Positions 23,905-32,506 are shown, counted from the first letter of the stretch. The stretch: 64,000 bases of DNA from Bradyrhizobium sp. RP6 (GCF_003837805.1 NZ_RQIT01000012.1:62001-126000); one strand, 5' to 3'. Translations and numbers: made by a program. Notes: generated from the letters alone by a model not told the origin.

Positions 23905-25191
23905 ATGAAACCATTCCAGGCGTTGCGGATGATTGCCTGTGGCGCGCTGCTCGTTGCGGCCGCAGCAGCTTCGGCCCGGGCCGAAGGGACTTTTGAAATT
24001 CCCGCGGGAGCACATTTCAACAAGGACAAGCTGGCAAAACTCGACGAGTTCTTCCGCAACGAAGTGGCGACGGGGAAAATTCCCGGAGCGATCCTGCTCA
24101 TCCAACAGCACGGCAAGCCGGTCTATCACCAATCCTTCGGCGTGCAGGACGTGGAGTCGAAGGCTCCGATCACCGACCATACCATCTTCCGCCTGTTCTC
24201 GATGACCAAGGCCATCACCAGCGTGGTTGCAGTGCAGATGATCGATGAGGGCAAGTTCTCCCTCGACGATCCGATCGCAAAATACATTCCGTCGTTCGCA
24301 AATGTGAAGGTCGGCGTCGAGAAGACGGCCAGCGACGGTACCAAGACGCTCGAACTGGTACCGCCGAACCGGCCGCCGACGGTGCTCGACCTGATGCGCC
24401 AGACCTCCGGCGTCACCTACGGCTTCTACGGCGACAGCCTGGTCCGCAAGGCCTACAAGGCTGCCGACCTCTATGCCGGTGATTTCGACCTCGCCGAGTT
24501 CGCCGAGCGGATCGCAAGACTGCCGCTGCACAATCAACCCGGCGCGCTCTGGCAGTATGGCCATTCCACCGACATCCTGGCGCGGATCATGGAAATCGCG
24601 TCCGGGAAATCCCTGATCGAGGTCGAGCGAGAAAAGCTGCTCGATCCGCTCGGCATGAAGGACACCGGCTTCTTCGTCGGCGACCCCGAAAAGCAGAAGC
24701 TGCTCGCCAAGCCGATGCCGAACGACAGCGATTTCCGGGTGGGGCGCGAAAACGACCCGACCAAGCCGAAGAAGATGATGTACGCCAGCGGCGGCATGGT
24801 CTCGACGATGGCGGACTATGCCCGCTTCGCTCAAATGCTGCTCAATGGCGGCACGTACGAAGGCAAGACCATTCTCAGCCCCAAGGCGTTCAAGCTGCTG
24901 ACGACGGATCAGGTCGGGCCCGGGTCGGGCGTCGAGCGGGACTTCTTCTACTTTCCGGGGGACGGCTTCGGCTTTGGGCTCGGCCTTGCCGTACGCACCG
25001 ATCCGGGCAACGCCAAACCGCCGCCGCCGGGCAATCTGGGCGAACTGAAATGGGACGGCGCCAGCGGCTGCTATTTCGTGATCGACCCCAAGCAGGACAT
25101 GTTCTTCGTCTTGCTCGAGCAGACTCCCTCGGAGCGCCAGCGCATCCAAAGGACCGTCAAGCAGCTGATTTATGAGGCCATGGAGAACTGA
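23905..25191 (+). CDS. Exported serine hydrolase of the beta-lactamase / penicillin-binding protein C class
   Basis: 428 residues from ATG 23905, preceded by GGGAGGGG. A signal peptide (CGALLVAAAAASARAEG) is followed by the serine beta-lactamase-like fold. The nucleophile motif S99-M-T-K102 is in RLFSMTKAIT, and the second motif is Y218-G-H (WQYGHSTD), the form seen in EstB-type esterases rather than YxN of true AmpC enzymes. A late WDGASG stretch takes the place of KTG. An esterase or amidase role is more likely than antibiotic resistance. The frame is open upstream to 23854 but the ribosome site picks 23905. Confidence 0.88.
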   Translation: MKPFQALRMIACGALLVAAAAASARAEGTFEIPAGAHFNKDKLAKLDEFFRNEVATGKIPGAILLIQQHGKPVYHQSFGVQDVESKAPITDHTIFRLFSMTKAITSVVAVQMIDEGKFSLDDPIAKYIPSFANVKVGVEKTASDGTKTLELVPPNRPPTVLDLMRQTSGVTYGFYGDSLVRKAYKAADLYAGDFDLAEFAERIARLPLHNQPGALWQYGHSTDILARIMEIASGKSLIEVEREKLLDPLGMKDTGFFVGDPEKQKLLAKPMPNDSDFRVGRENDPTKPKKMMYASGGMVSTMADYARFAQMLLNGGTYEGKTILSPKAFKLLTTDQVGPGSGVERDFFYFPGDGFGFGLGLAVRTDPGNAKPPPPGNLGELKWDGASGCYFVIDPKQDMFFVLLEQTPSERQRIQRTVKQLIYEAMEN

Positions 25192-25259
25192 CGACGTCAC
25201 GGCGGGGAGCGAGCGACTGCGCAGGGCCATGTGCGCGCTTCAGTTCTGGCTGTGCGGTC

Positions 25260-25273
25260 TTGATGTGCGTCAA
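25260..25273 (+). promoter_or_regulatory. FNR/FixK-type box upstream of the cytochrome c gene
   Basis: TTGATGTGCGTCAA matches TTGAT-N4-ATCAA except for one base and matches the looser TTG-N8-CAA. With its centre at -41.5 the -12 to -7 window is TAGGAG (25296-25301), a weak -10. It lies 60 bases before the start codon of the cytochrome. Confidence 0.5.
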
Positions 25274-25333
25274 ACTGTCTGAAGGGCAAAACGGCTAGGA
25301 GCAGGAGTCTTCCCTGCCGGCCTCGGAGGCGAG

Positions 25334-25783
25334 ATGATGAGATCTGCTATCGGATGGTTGATCATTGCCGGTCTTGCCGCTGGTTTCGCTGCTGCCGCCA
25401 AGGCCGAAGAAGTCGACATCGGCAAGGCGGAGTTTCTGTCGTCATGCGCGAGTTGTCATGGCGCCGACGCAAAGGGCAAAGGACCGGTCAGCGGCCAGCT
25501 CAAGACACCGCCTTCCGACCTGACCGTGTTGGCCAAGAACAACAACGGGGTGTTTCCCACCAACGCCGTTTACGAAACCATCTATGGGTCGAAATCAGTC
25601 CCGGCTCACGGCACGCGTGAAATGCCGGTCTGGGGCGAACGGTTCAACCCCATCGTCAGCCTGCCTCACGCTGTCGATCCCACTTATTGGCAAAAGGCCG
25701 GGCCGCAGCAAAACCCGGAGGTCGTCGTGCGGACTCGCATTCTCGCCGTGATCGATTACCTGAACCGAATTCAGCAGAAATAG
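25334..25783 (+). CDS. Periplasmic monoheme cytochrome c
   Basis: 149 residues. Two adjacent ATG codons (25334 and 25337) can both serve as start. A signal peptide (IGWLIIAGLAAGFAAAAKAEE) precedes a single haem site CASCH in FLSSCASCHGADAKGKGPVSG, and the distal methionine is probably that in REMPVWGERF. This is the class-I small cytochrome c pattern. It may accept electrons from a dehydrogenase or the octaheme cytochrome encoded nearby. An FNR/FixK-like box suggests induction at low oxygen. Convergent with the Hsp70-like gene. Confidence 0.9.
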   Translation: MMRSAIGWLIIAGLAAGFAAAAKAEEVDIGKAEFLSSCASCHGADAKGKGPVSGQLKTPPSDLTVLAKNNNGVFPTNAVYETIYGSKSVPAHGTREMPVWGERFNPIVSLPHAVDPTYWQKAGPQQNPEVVVRTRILAVIDYLNRIQQK

Positions 25784-25824
25784 CGACCGAGCAGCGTCGC
25801 CGCGGGGAGGCTGCTCACCGCCTG

Positions 25825-27138
25825 CTATCCGACTTGACTTGCCGCCCAGCGATCCGGGTCGGGACTATGTCCGATCAGCGCCAGCCCGTAGGCAATCGAC
25901 TCGAACTGGTCGCCTGACATCAGCCGTTCGTTGCCGAACCGCTCGGCGAACAGTTTCCGGACGGCAGGCACAAAGGACGTGCCGCCGGTCAAGAACACCT
26001 TCTCGATCTCGTGCGCGGTGATGCCGGCCTCGCCCAGCACCTTGTCGACGGTCGCCCCCAGCCGGGCGATATCGTCGGCGATCCAGGCTTCGAAATTCTT
26101 CCGTGTGATGGCCGCGCCGATATCGACGCCGCCGCCCCTGAAGCGGAAGTCCACCTCGTCCTGTGCCGACAGCGCGACCTTGGCGCCGGACACGGCGCGG
26201 TAGAGCGAAAAGCCGAGGTCGAGATCGACGATGGTGATGAAATCCCCGAGCAGATCCGGCTTCAACGCAGTGCGCTGGAGCTCGCGAAGCTCGCGCAGAT
26301 CGCCGTTGCTCTTCATCATCGCGAGCTGATGCCAGCGCGCGAGGTTGGTGTAGTGGCCGCTCGGAACCGGCAGCACCTTGTCGAACGAGCGAAAGCTGGA
26401 GCCTTTGCCGAGCCGCGGCGAGACGACGTGGTCGACGATGCGATAATCGAAGGTGTCGCCGGCAATGCCGATGCCGGCATGGCCGAGCGGCTCGGCGCGA
26501 AGGCTGCCGCCCGCACGCGAGAAGCGCATCACGGAGAAATCGCTGGTGCCGCCGCCGAAATCGGCGACCAGCACGGTGGCATCCCGCTCCAGCCGGCGCG
26601 CGAAGGAGAACGCCGCGCCCACGGGCTCGTAGACGTAGCGCGCGTGACCGGCGCCGAGCCGCTCGAACGCGGCCCGGTAGCGCTGCATCGCCAACGCCTC
26701 GTCGGGATTGCCGCCGGCGAAGCGCACCGGGCGACCGACCGTGATATTCGCCGCCTCGAAGCCGAACTTCCCGCCGCCATGGCGCGCCAGCGTCCGCAGG
26801 AACGCCGCCAGAATATCCTCGAACTTGTAGCGCTGCCGGAACACCTGCGTGGTGTTGAAGCTGCTGCTCGCCGCAAACGTCTTAAACGATTGAAGGAAGC
26901 GGTAGACGTGGCGCCCTTCGAGGAACTGCTCGATCGCCCACGGGCCGCCTTCGGCCTGGGCGCCGGCGCCCGGCCGGTCCTCCCAGAAGCACAGGGCCGA
27001 CACGTAGACGCTGTGGCGCTGTCCGCCATGATCGAAGCGGATGGCCTCGACCCGGCGGTCGTCCGCCGCAAGCGCGACGACCGTGTTGCTGGTCCCAAAA
27101 TCGATGCCGATCGAGACGGCGGGCGAGGCGCTCGACAT
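25825..27138 (-). CDS. Hsp70 family protein (YegD-like)
   Basis: 437 residues with actin/Hsp70 ATPase motifs: phosphate 1 loop IGIDFGTSNTVVALA at the N-terminus, phosphate 2 VADFGGGTSDFSVM, connect/adenosine motif VFLTGGTSFVPAVRKLF. It lacks the peptide-binding C-terminal domain of DnaK, as in the shorter YegD group. ATG 27138 is chosen because MSSASPAVSIGIDFG begins just before the first motif; the open frame extends further but adds an unrelated sequence. Client and role are unknown. The COG0523 GTPase gene lies upstream on the same strand, 122 bases away. Confidence 0.9.
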   Translation of the reverse strand: MSSASPAVSIGIDFGTSNTVVALAADDRRVEAIRFDHGGQRHSVYVSALCFWEDRPGAGAQAEGGPWAIEQFLEGRHVYRFLQSFKTFAASSSFNTTQVFRQRYKFEDILAAFLRTLARHGGGKFGFEAANITVGRPVRFAGGNPDEALAMQRYRAAFERLGAGHARYVYEPVGAAFSFARRLERDATVLVADFGGGTSDFSVMRFSRAGGSLRAEPLGHAGIGIAGDTFDYRIVDHVVSPRLGKGSSFRSFDKVLPVPSGHYTNLARWHQLAMMKSNGDLRELRELQRTALKPDLLGDFITIVDLDLGFSLYRAVSGAKVALSAQDEVDFRFRGGGVDIGAAITRKNFEAWIADDIARLGATVDKVLGEAGITAHEIEKVFLTGGTSFVPAVRKLFAERFGNERLMSGDQFESIAYGLALIGHSPDPDRWAASQVG

Positions 27139-27260
27139 GAACCACTCTGACAGATGATTGGAAGGGGGCAGAGCACTAACGGCTTTGCCGCCCCCTTGCA
27201 AGACCTGGTCCGAGATGATCGAGCCCGGACCTCACGCCGGGTGTCTGGTATGCACGTCGA

Positions 27261-28466
27261 TCAGTTGGACTGATCGCCCCGACGCCAGGCCGGAAACGGA
27301 TCGGCGAGAGTGGACCATGCGGCGATGTCCATGGTGGACGTTTCCGGGACAAGGCATGCGTCCAGCCTGCGGCGGAGTTCGGCTTGGTCCATGCCGGTGC
27401 CGATGAACACGATCTCCTGGCGACGATCGCCATACACCTTGTCCCAATACTGACCGAGCCGCTTGCGCCAGCCCTCATCGTTCGGCCACCGCTCCTTTGG
27501 AACGCTCGCCCACCAGAAACCCAGCGCTTCGGTCCGCACGATCGCTCCCGCCTGGCTGATCTCGCCGAGCCATTGCGGCCGCGTCGCCAGCCAGAAATGC
27601 CCCTTCGCCCGGATCACGCCCGGCCAGGTCCCCTTGACGAACTGGTCGAACTTCGACGGATCGAACGGCCGGCGGGCGCGATAGACGAAGTTCTTCACGC
27701 CATATTCCTGCGTTTCAGGCACGTGGTCGGCGAAACCGTAGAGCTCCTTGTACCAGAGCGGATGCTGCTGGGCCTTCTCGAAGTCGAAACGGCCGGTGTT
27801 GAGCACGCGCTCGAAGGGCACGCGGCTGTGATTGGCCTCGATGATGTCGGCTTCGGGATTCAACGAGCGGATGATCTGCCGTGCCGCCTCGCGCTGTTGC
27901 GGCGAGGCATCGTCCACCTTGTTGAGGACGATCACGTCGGCGAACTCGATCTGCTCCACGAGGAGATCGACCAGCGTCCGCTTGTCGCCGTCCAGCGCCT
28001 CGCCGCGCTCGCCGAGGAACTCGGTCGAGGAATAGTCCTTGAGCAGGTTGGCGGCGTCGACCACCGTCACCATCGTGTCGAGCTGGGCGATGTCGGAGAG
28101 GCTTTCGCCCTCCTCCGAGCGGAAATCGAACGTCGCTGCGACCGGGAGCGGCTCCGAAATGCCGGTCGATTCGATCAGCAGATAATCGAAGCGCCCGCTT
28201 TCGGCGAGCGCACGTACCTCCCTCAGGAGATCGTCGCGCAGGGTGCAGCAGATGCAGCCATTGGTCATCTCCACCAGTTTCTCATCAGTCCGCGAGAGGT
28301 TGGCACCACCATCGCGGACCAAATCCGCATCGATGTTCACCTCGCTCATGTCGTTCACGATCACCGCCACTTTCAGGCCGTGCCGGTTGTTCAGGACGTG
28401 GTTCAGCAAAGTGGTCTTTCCAGCCCCGAGGAAGCCGGACAAGACGGTGACGGGGAGTTTGCGCAT
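27261..28466 (-). CDS. COG0523 family metallochaperone GTPase (CobW/ZagA/ZigA-like)
   Basis: 401 residues. Walker A GFLGAGKTT (11-19), the metal-binding CxCC motif at C71-x-C73-C74 (NGCICCTLRDDLL), Walker B-like LIESTGISEP and the base-recognition NKVD (VIVLNKVDD) are all present, followed by the CobW C-terminal domain (GFWWASVPKERW). COG0523 proteins move zinc or other metals to client enzymes, and Zur-controlled members act in zinc shortage. A Zur-like palindrome lies 60 bases upstream. The start MRKLPVTVLSG is typical of the family; an in-frame ATG at 28520 lies too close to the operator. Confidence 0.93.
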   Translation of the reverse strand: MRKLPVTVLSGFLGAGKTTLLNHVLNNRHGLKVAVIVNDMSEVNIDADLVRDGGANLSRTDEKLVEMTNGCICCTLRDDLLREVRALAESGRFDYLLIESTGISEPLPVAATFDFRSEEGESLSDIAQLDTMVTVVDAANLLKDYSSTEFLGERGEALDGDKRTLVDLLVEQIEFADVIVLNKVDDASPQQREAARQIIRSLNPEADIIEANHSRVPFERVLNTGRFDFEKAQQHPLWYKELYGFADHVPETQEYGVKNFVYRARRPFDPSKFDQFVKGTWPGVIRAKGHFWLATRPQWLGEISQAGAIVRTEALGFWWASVPKERWPNDEGWRKRLGQYWDKVYGDRRQEIVFIGTGMDQAELRRRLDACLVPETSTMDIAAWSTLADPFPAWRRGDQSN

Positions 28467-28526
28467 GGAGATCGAACAGCCTTTTGAGCGGGATAGATCG
28501 AGGACGGCGAGACACGGCATCTCACT

Positions 28527-28548
28527 ATGTTATGTTATAACATAACAT
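28527..28548. promoter_or_regulatory. Zur-type box (perfect palindrome) upstream of the COG0523 GTPase gene
   Basis: The core GTTATGTTATAACATAAC (28529-28546) is perfectly palindromic, and symmetry extends two bases on each side. It matches the alphaproteobacterial Zur operator type centred on TGTTATAACA. The next leftward gene is the COG0523 GTPase, so zinc-dependent repression is expected. Confidence 0.85.
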
Positions 28549-28654
28549 TCTTTGTTGGGCAGAGCGTGTCAAGATGCCCTGCTCACCGGGGGCCCGCCGA
28601 CCATACCGCAATGCGGAAGAATTAATGCTGCTATGCAAACAAGAGTATGGACGC

Positions 28655-28671
28655 TGGCATCTGGTATACAT
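28655..28671 (+). promoter_or_regulatory. Imperfect copy of the oxalate-regulon operator before the 45-codon gene
   Basis: TGGCATCTGGTATACAT keeps the left arm and centre of operators A and B (TGGCATNTGGTAT) but ends ACAT instead of RCCA. It ends 57 bases upstream of the small gene's start codon. Confidence 0.5.
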
Positions 28672-28727
28672 AAACTGCCTTTCGACATGAGGCAGCAAGA
28701 CTGACTGTCTCCAGAAAGGGATTTCCG

Positions 28728-28865
28728 ATGTCCAAGACCGCTTCCGTCGCTCTCGCCCCCTCCGCCTCGCTGTTCGCCCGCCTGATGGCCGCGATCGACA
28801 GCTTCCTGATGGCGAGCGCCGAGATTTCCAATCACAACGGCGACCTGCCGCGTTTCGGCCTGTAA
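28728..28865 (+). CDS. 45-residue small protein of unknown function
   Basis: ATG 28728 with AAAGGG 8-13 bases upstream; stop TAA at 28863. The product begins MSKTASVALAPSASLFARLM and ends GDLPRFGL. The first 30 residues could form an amphipathic helix (LFARLMAAIDSFLMASAE). The frame is GC3-biased like real genes, it has its own terminator 66 bases later, and an operator-like site precedes it. No family recognised; a peptide regulator or membrane-surface micro-protein is possible. Confidence 0.7.
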   Translation: MSKTASVALAPSASLFARLMAAIDSFLMASAEISNHNGDLPRFGL

Positions 28866-28930
28866 GGAAGGCCTTGTCCTCCCGCCGAACGGCGGAGCTG
28901 ACAGGACCACGCAGACGCCAGGTTCGGTCA

Positions 28931-28963
28931 AATGGCCCCGCACGTTCGGGGCCATTTTTCTTT
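28931..28963 (+). terminator. Strong Rho-independent terminator after the small gene
   Basis: AATGGCCCCG (28931-28940) pairs with CGGGGCCATT (28947-28956) around CACGTT, followed by TTTTCTTTT. It makes the small gene a separate transcription unit from the tctC gene downstream. Confidence 0.93.
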
Positions 28964-29042
28964 TGCCTCCTTGTCTGGGCTTGGGACCTCAGCTGCGACG
29001 ATTCGTCCGCCGGGCTGATTGCCGATCCGATTGTTTGTTCGC

Positions 29043-29059
29043 TGGCATCGCGCATACCA
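29043..29059 (+). promoter_or_regulatory. Oxalate-regulon operator upstream of the second tctCBA operon
   Basis: TGGCATCGCGCATACCA has both arms intact (TGGCAT-N5-ATACCA). It is 265 bases before the tctC start and just after the preceding terminator, so the transcript would carry a long leader. A TTGTTC hexamer ends 2 bases before it. Confidence 0.65.
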
Positions 29060-29324
29060 TTGGACAAGCAAAAACGGCTGTACAACCCAAGGTGTAGGAT
29101 AGAAACACATAACGCAAGACGGGAACAGCCGAGGGCACCGGGAACCCTGGCGGAACCTTAGCCGAAAGGAGCGGATGCCGCGCGGTGTCCCTCCTCATAC
29201 AGTTTCTATCGGGACTGCCATGGGAGATCGACCGCAAGGGTGACACCAGGCATCTGAATCGAGATGGGCTGACGCAAGTCGACAAAGAGCGGCTGCGTTG
29301 AGGGTTCGACAGGGAGAGAAACAA

Positions 29325-30332
29325 ATGAAGCCATCCGTTCTGAGTGTCGCTTTGGCGGCAATCGCGATGTCGTGCGCCAACAGCACCGCAAGCCGGGCAG
29401 CCTGGGAGCCGGTCCGTCCGGTCGAGTTCATCGTGCCCGCGGGCACCGGCGGCGGCGCCGATCAGATGGCACGCACCATTCAGGGCATCGTCACCAAGCA
29501 CAACCTGATGAAGCAGCCGCTGGTCGTCATCAACAAGGCGGGCGGCGCGGGCGGTGAAGGCTTCCTCGATGTGAAGACGTCGTCGGGCAATCCGCACAAG
29601 ATCATCATCACGCTGTCGAACCTGTTTACGACCCCGCTGGCGACGGGAATTCCTTTCAATTGGAAGGACCTGACGCCGGTCGCCATGCTCGCCCTCGACG
29701 AATTCGTGCTCTGGGTAAATGCCGAGAAGCCGTACAACAGCGTCAAGGATTACGTCGACGCCGCGAAGAAGGCACCAAGCGGCTCGTTCAAGATGGGCGG
29801 CACCGGCTCCAAGCAGGAAGACCAGATCATCACGGTCGGCATCGAGAAGGCGGTCGACGCGAAGTTCACCTACATCCCCTACAAGGGCGGCGGCGAAGTC
29901 GCCGTCCAGCTCGTCGGCAATCACGTCGATTCCACCGTCAACAATCCGATCGAGGCGGTCGCGCAATGGCGCGGCGGCAAGCTCCGTCCGCTCTGCGTGT
30001 TCGATGCCCAGCCGATGGCGTATGACGAGCCGATCGCCGACGGCAAGGCCTGGAAGGATATTCCGACCTGCAAGTCGCAGGGCCTCGCGATGGAATATCT
30101 CATGCTGCGCGGCATCTTCATGTCGCCCAAGGCGACGAAGGACCAGGTCGAATACTATGTCGAGCTGTTCAAGAAGGTGCGCGCCACGCCGGAATGGCAG
30201 GAGTTCATGAAGAGCGGCGCCTTCAACACGACCTTCATGACTGGCGCCGACTACGCCAAATGGGTCGAGGCGGAGGAGAAGCGCCACCAAGACTTGATGA
30301 AGGAAGCCGGCTTCCTCGCATCGGCGAATTGA
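29325..30332 (+). CDS. tctC: Tripartite tricarboxylate transporter substrate-binding protein TctC, second copy
   Basis: 335 residues from ATG 29325, preceded by AGGGAGAGA; the frame opens nine codons earlier without a ribosome site. An export signal (MKPSVLSVALAAIAMSCANSTASRA in parts: LSVALAAIAMSCA) is followed by the Bug signature EFIVPAGTGGGADQMARTIQG and VVINKAGGAGGEGFLDVK. The binding loop FKMGGTGSKQEDQIITV differs clearly from the copy at the left edge, so the ligand is probably different. It begins a tctC-tctB-tctA operon. The operator upstream suggests oxalate or a related acid as ligand; this is inference. Confidence 0.93.
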   Translation: MKPSVLSVALAAIAMSCANSTASRAAWEPVRPVEFIVPAGTGGGADQMARTIQGIVTKHNLMKQPLVVINKAGGAGGEGFLDVKTSSGNPHKIIITLSNLFTTPLATGIPFNWKDLTPVAMLALDEFVLWVNAEKPYNSVKDYVDAAKKAPSGSFKMGGTGSKQEDQIITVGIEKAVDAKFTYIPYKGGGEVAVQLVGNHVDSTVNNPIEAVAQWRGGKLRPLCVFDAQPMAYDEPIADGKAWKDIPTCKSQGLAMEYLMLRGIFMSPKATKDQVEYYVELFKKVRATPEWQEFMKSGAFNTTFMTGADYAKWVEAEEKRHQDLMKEAGFLASAN

Positions 30333-30417
30333 GCCGCGCCATCGATGCGGCTGAGGATGCTGCTCGTCCTCACGCCCGCCGCGACCGCGAAAGACCGCGT
30401 TTCCGCCTGGAGGTCCC

Positions 30418-30909
30418 ATGAGTGAACGATCTGAACGTGGCCCGGCACACAAGACGCTGGAAATCGGCATGGCGCTGCTGATCGGCGTGTTCGGCCTAGT
30501 CGTGATCTTCGGGAGCCTGAAGGCCGGCATCAACTGGGGCGCGGAGGGCCCGCGTGCCGGGTTCTTCCCCTTCTATATCGGCGCCGCCATCGTCGTGGCG
30601 AGCGCCATCAACCTCTGGCATGCGCAACGCGGCGATGACGGCCGGCTGTTCGCAGAATGGGGACAGCTGCGCCAGGTCATGAGCGTCGTCGTGCCGACCG
30701 CGATCTATGTCGGCTCGATGCCGTTCATCGGCCTCTACGTCGGCTCGATGGTCTTCATCGCCTGGTTCATGCGCTGGCTCGGCGGCTATCGCTGGCTGAC
30801 GACCATCGCGGTCTCGGTCGGCATGCCGGTTCTGACCTATCTCGTTTTCGAGCGCTGGTTCCTGGTCCCGCTTCCCAAAGGTCCATTCGAGGAATGGCTC
30901 GGCCTGTGA
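30418..30909 (+). CDS. tctB: Tripartite tricarboxylate transporter small permease TctB, second copy
   Basis: 163 residues with GGAGG 6 bases before ATG 30418. Four hydrophobic segments (LEIGMALLIGVFGLVVIFGSL, FFPFYIGAAIVVASAINLW, VMSVVVPTAIYVGSMPFIGLYVGSMVFIAWF, WLTTIAVSVGMPVLTYLVF) and the closing signature FERWFLVPLPKGPFEEWLGL in parts match TctB. It lies 85 bases after tctC and 42 bases before tctA. Confidence 0.92.
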   Translation: MSERSERGPAHKTLEIGMALLIGVFGLVVIFGSLKAGINWGAEGPRAGFFPFYIGAAIVVASAINLWHAQRGDDGRLFAEWGQLRQVMSVVVPTAIYVGSMPFIGLYVGSMVFIAWFMRWLGGYRWLTTIAVSVGMPVLTYLVFERWFLVPLPKGPFEEWLGL

Positions 30910-30951
30910 GAGCCACGCATTCATTCAATTGCTGCTGCAGGACGTTTTGAC

Positions 30952-32451
30952 ATGGAAGAGTTGGCCAATCTGTTTCACGGCTTCGCGGTCGCCCTGCAGC
31001 CCTACAACATCATGCTGATGATCATCGGCATCACGCTCGGGGTCATCATCGGCGTGCTGCCGGGGCTGGGGGGCGCGAACGGCGTCGCGATCCTGCTGCC
31101 CCTGACCTTCAGCATGCCGCCGACATCGGCGATCATCATGCTGTCCTGCATCTATTGGGGCGCGTTGTTCGGCGGCGCCATCACCTCGATCCTGTTCAAC
31201 ATACCCGGCGAGCCCTGGTCCGTGGCGACCACTTTTGACGGCTATCCGATGGCGCAACAGGGCAAGCCCGGCGAGGCACTCACCGCCGCCTTCACCTCCT
31301 CCTTCGTGGGCGCGCTGTTCGCCGTCATCATGATCACGCTTGTCGCCCCCCTCGTCGCGGGCTTCGCACTGCGATTTGGTCCGGCGGAGAAGTTCGCGGT
31401 GTACTTCCTCGCCTTCTGCAGCTTCGTCGGCCTCAGCAAGGAGCCGCCGTTCAAGACCATCGCGGCAATGATGATGGGCTTTGCGCTCGCCGCGGTCGGC
31501 CTGGATTCGATCACCGGACAGTTGCGGCTGACCTTCGGCGTCACGGAGCTGCTCAACGGATTCGACTTCCTGATCGCCGTGATCGGCCTGTTCGGCATCG
31601 GCGAGATCCTGCTGACGATGGAGGAAGGGCTGGCGTTCCGCGGCGGCAATGCGAAGATCAACCTGCGGGTCGTGCTTCACACCTGGCGCGAGCTGCCCAC
31701 CTATTGGATGACCTCGCTCCGCTCCTGCCTGATCGGCTGCTGGATGGGCGTCACGCCCGCGGGCGCAACGCCGGCCTCCTTCATGAGCTACGGCATCGCC
31801 AAGCGGCTGGCGCGACGCGGCAATAATTTCGGCAAGGGCGAGATCGAGGGCGTGATCGCCCCTGAGACGGCCGCGCACGCCGCCGGCACCTCGGCGCTGC
31901 TGCCGATGCTGTCGCTCGGCGTGCCCGGCTCGCCGACCGCCGCCGTTCTGCTCGGCGGGTTGTTGATCTGGGGCCTGCAGCCGGGACCGATGCTGTTCGT
32001 CGAACAGAAGGAATTCGTCTGGGGCCTGATCGCCTCGATGTATCTCGGCAATCTTGCCGGCCTCATCGTCGTGCTCACCTGCGTGCCGGTCTTCGCCGCG
32101 ATCCTGCGCGTGCCGTTCGGCATTATCGCGCCGCTGATCCTGGTGCTCTGCGCGATCGGCGCCTATTCGGTGCACAACAGCACCTTCGACGTCATGCTGA
32201 TGCTGGTGTTCGGCGTGCTCGGCTATCTCCTGAAGAAGTGCAACTACCCGCTCGCGCCGCTGGTGCTCGCCATCGTGCTTGGCGATAAGGCCGAGGAAGC
32301 CTTCCGCCAATCGCTGCTGGGATCACAGGGATCGCTCGGGGTGTTCTTCTCCAACGGCCTCGTCAGCACGATCATGGCGCTCGGTCTGGTCGCTTTGTTC
32401 TGGTCCGCGATCCAGGAAGGCTATAGCCGGCTGCGCACGCCGATGGCGTGA
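30952..32451 (+). CDS. tctA: Tripartite tricarboxylate transporter large permease TctA, second copy
   Basis: 499 residues, complete, about 12 membrane segments. Family motifs VLPGLGGANGVAILLPLTF, YWGALFGGAITSILFNIPGEP and LSLGVPGSPTAAVLLGGLLIWG are present. It couples uptake of the TctC-bound acid to a cation gradient. The C-terminus keeps the IVLGDKAEEAFRQSLLGSQG segment seen in the family. Sequence clearly differs from the left-edge TctA, so the two sets are not a recent duplication. Confidence 0.95.
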   Translation: MEELANLFHGFAVALQPYNIMLMIIGITLGVIIGVLPGLGGANGVAILLPLTFSMPPTSAIIMLSCIYWGALFGGAITSILFNIPGEPWSVATTFDGYPMAQQGKPGEALTAAFTSSFVGALFAVIMITLVAPLVAGFALRFGPAEKFAVYFLAFCSFVGLSKEPPFKTIAAMMMGFALAAVGLDSITGQLRLTFGVTELLNGFDFLIAVIGLFGIGEILLTMEEGLAFRGGNAKINLRVVLHTWRELPTYWMTSLRSCLIGCWMGVTPAGATPASFMSYGIAKRLARRGNNFGKGEIEGVIAPETAAHAAGTSALLPMLSLGVPGSPTAAVLLGGLLIWGLQPGPMLFVEQKEFVWGLIASMYLGNLAGLIVVLTCVPVFAAILRVPFGIIAPLILVLCAIGAYSVHNSTFDVMLMLVFGVLGYLLKKCNYPLAPLVLAIVLGDKAEEAFRQSLLGSQGSLGVFFSNGLVSTIMALGLVALFWSAIQEGYSRLRTPMA

Positions 32452-32506
32452 GGCGCGACCTGCGCGATCAGCGCCGCCCACGCCAAATTGCCGCAGGCCG
32501 GACTTC

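Noticed and set aside
23905..25191. Antibiotic-resistance AmpC beta-lactamase
   Set aside because: SxxK is present but the second motif is YGH and KTG is replaced, as in esterase-like members; resistance cannot be claimed.
27240..27260. Half-site tctggtatgcac downstream of the COG0523 gene as a further regulon operator
   Set aside because: Only one arm (GGTATGCA) is present and it lies between two leftward genes, not at a likely promoter of an oxalate gene.
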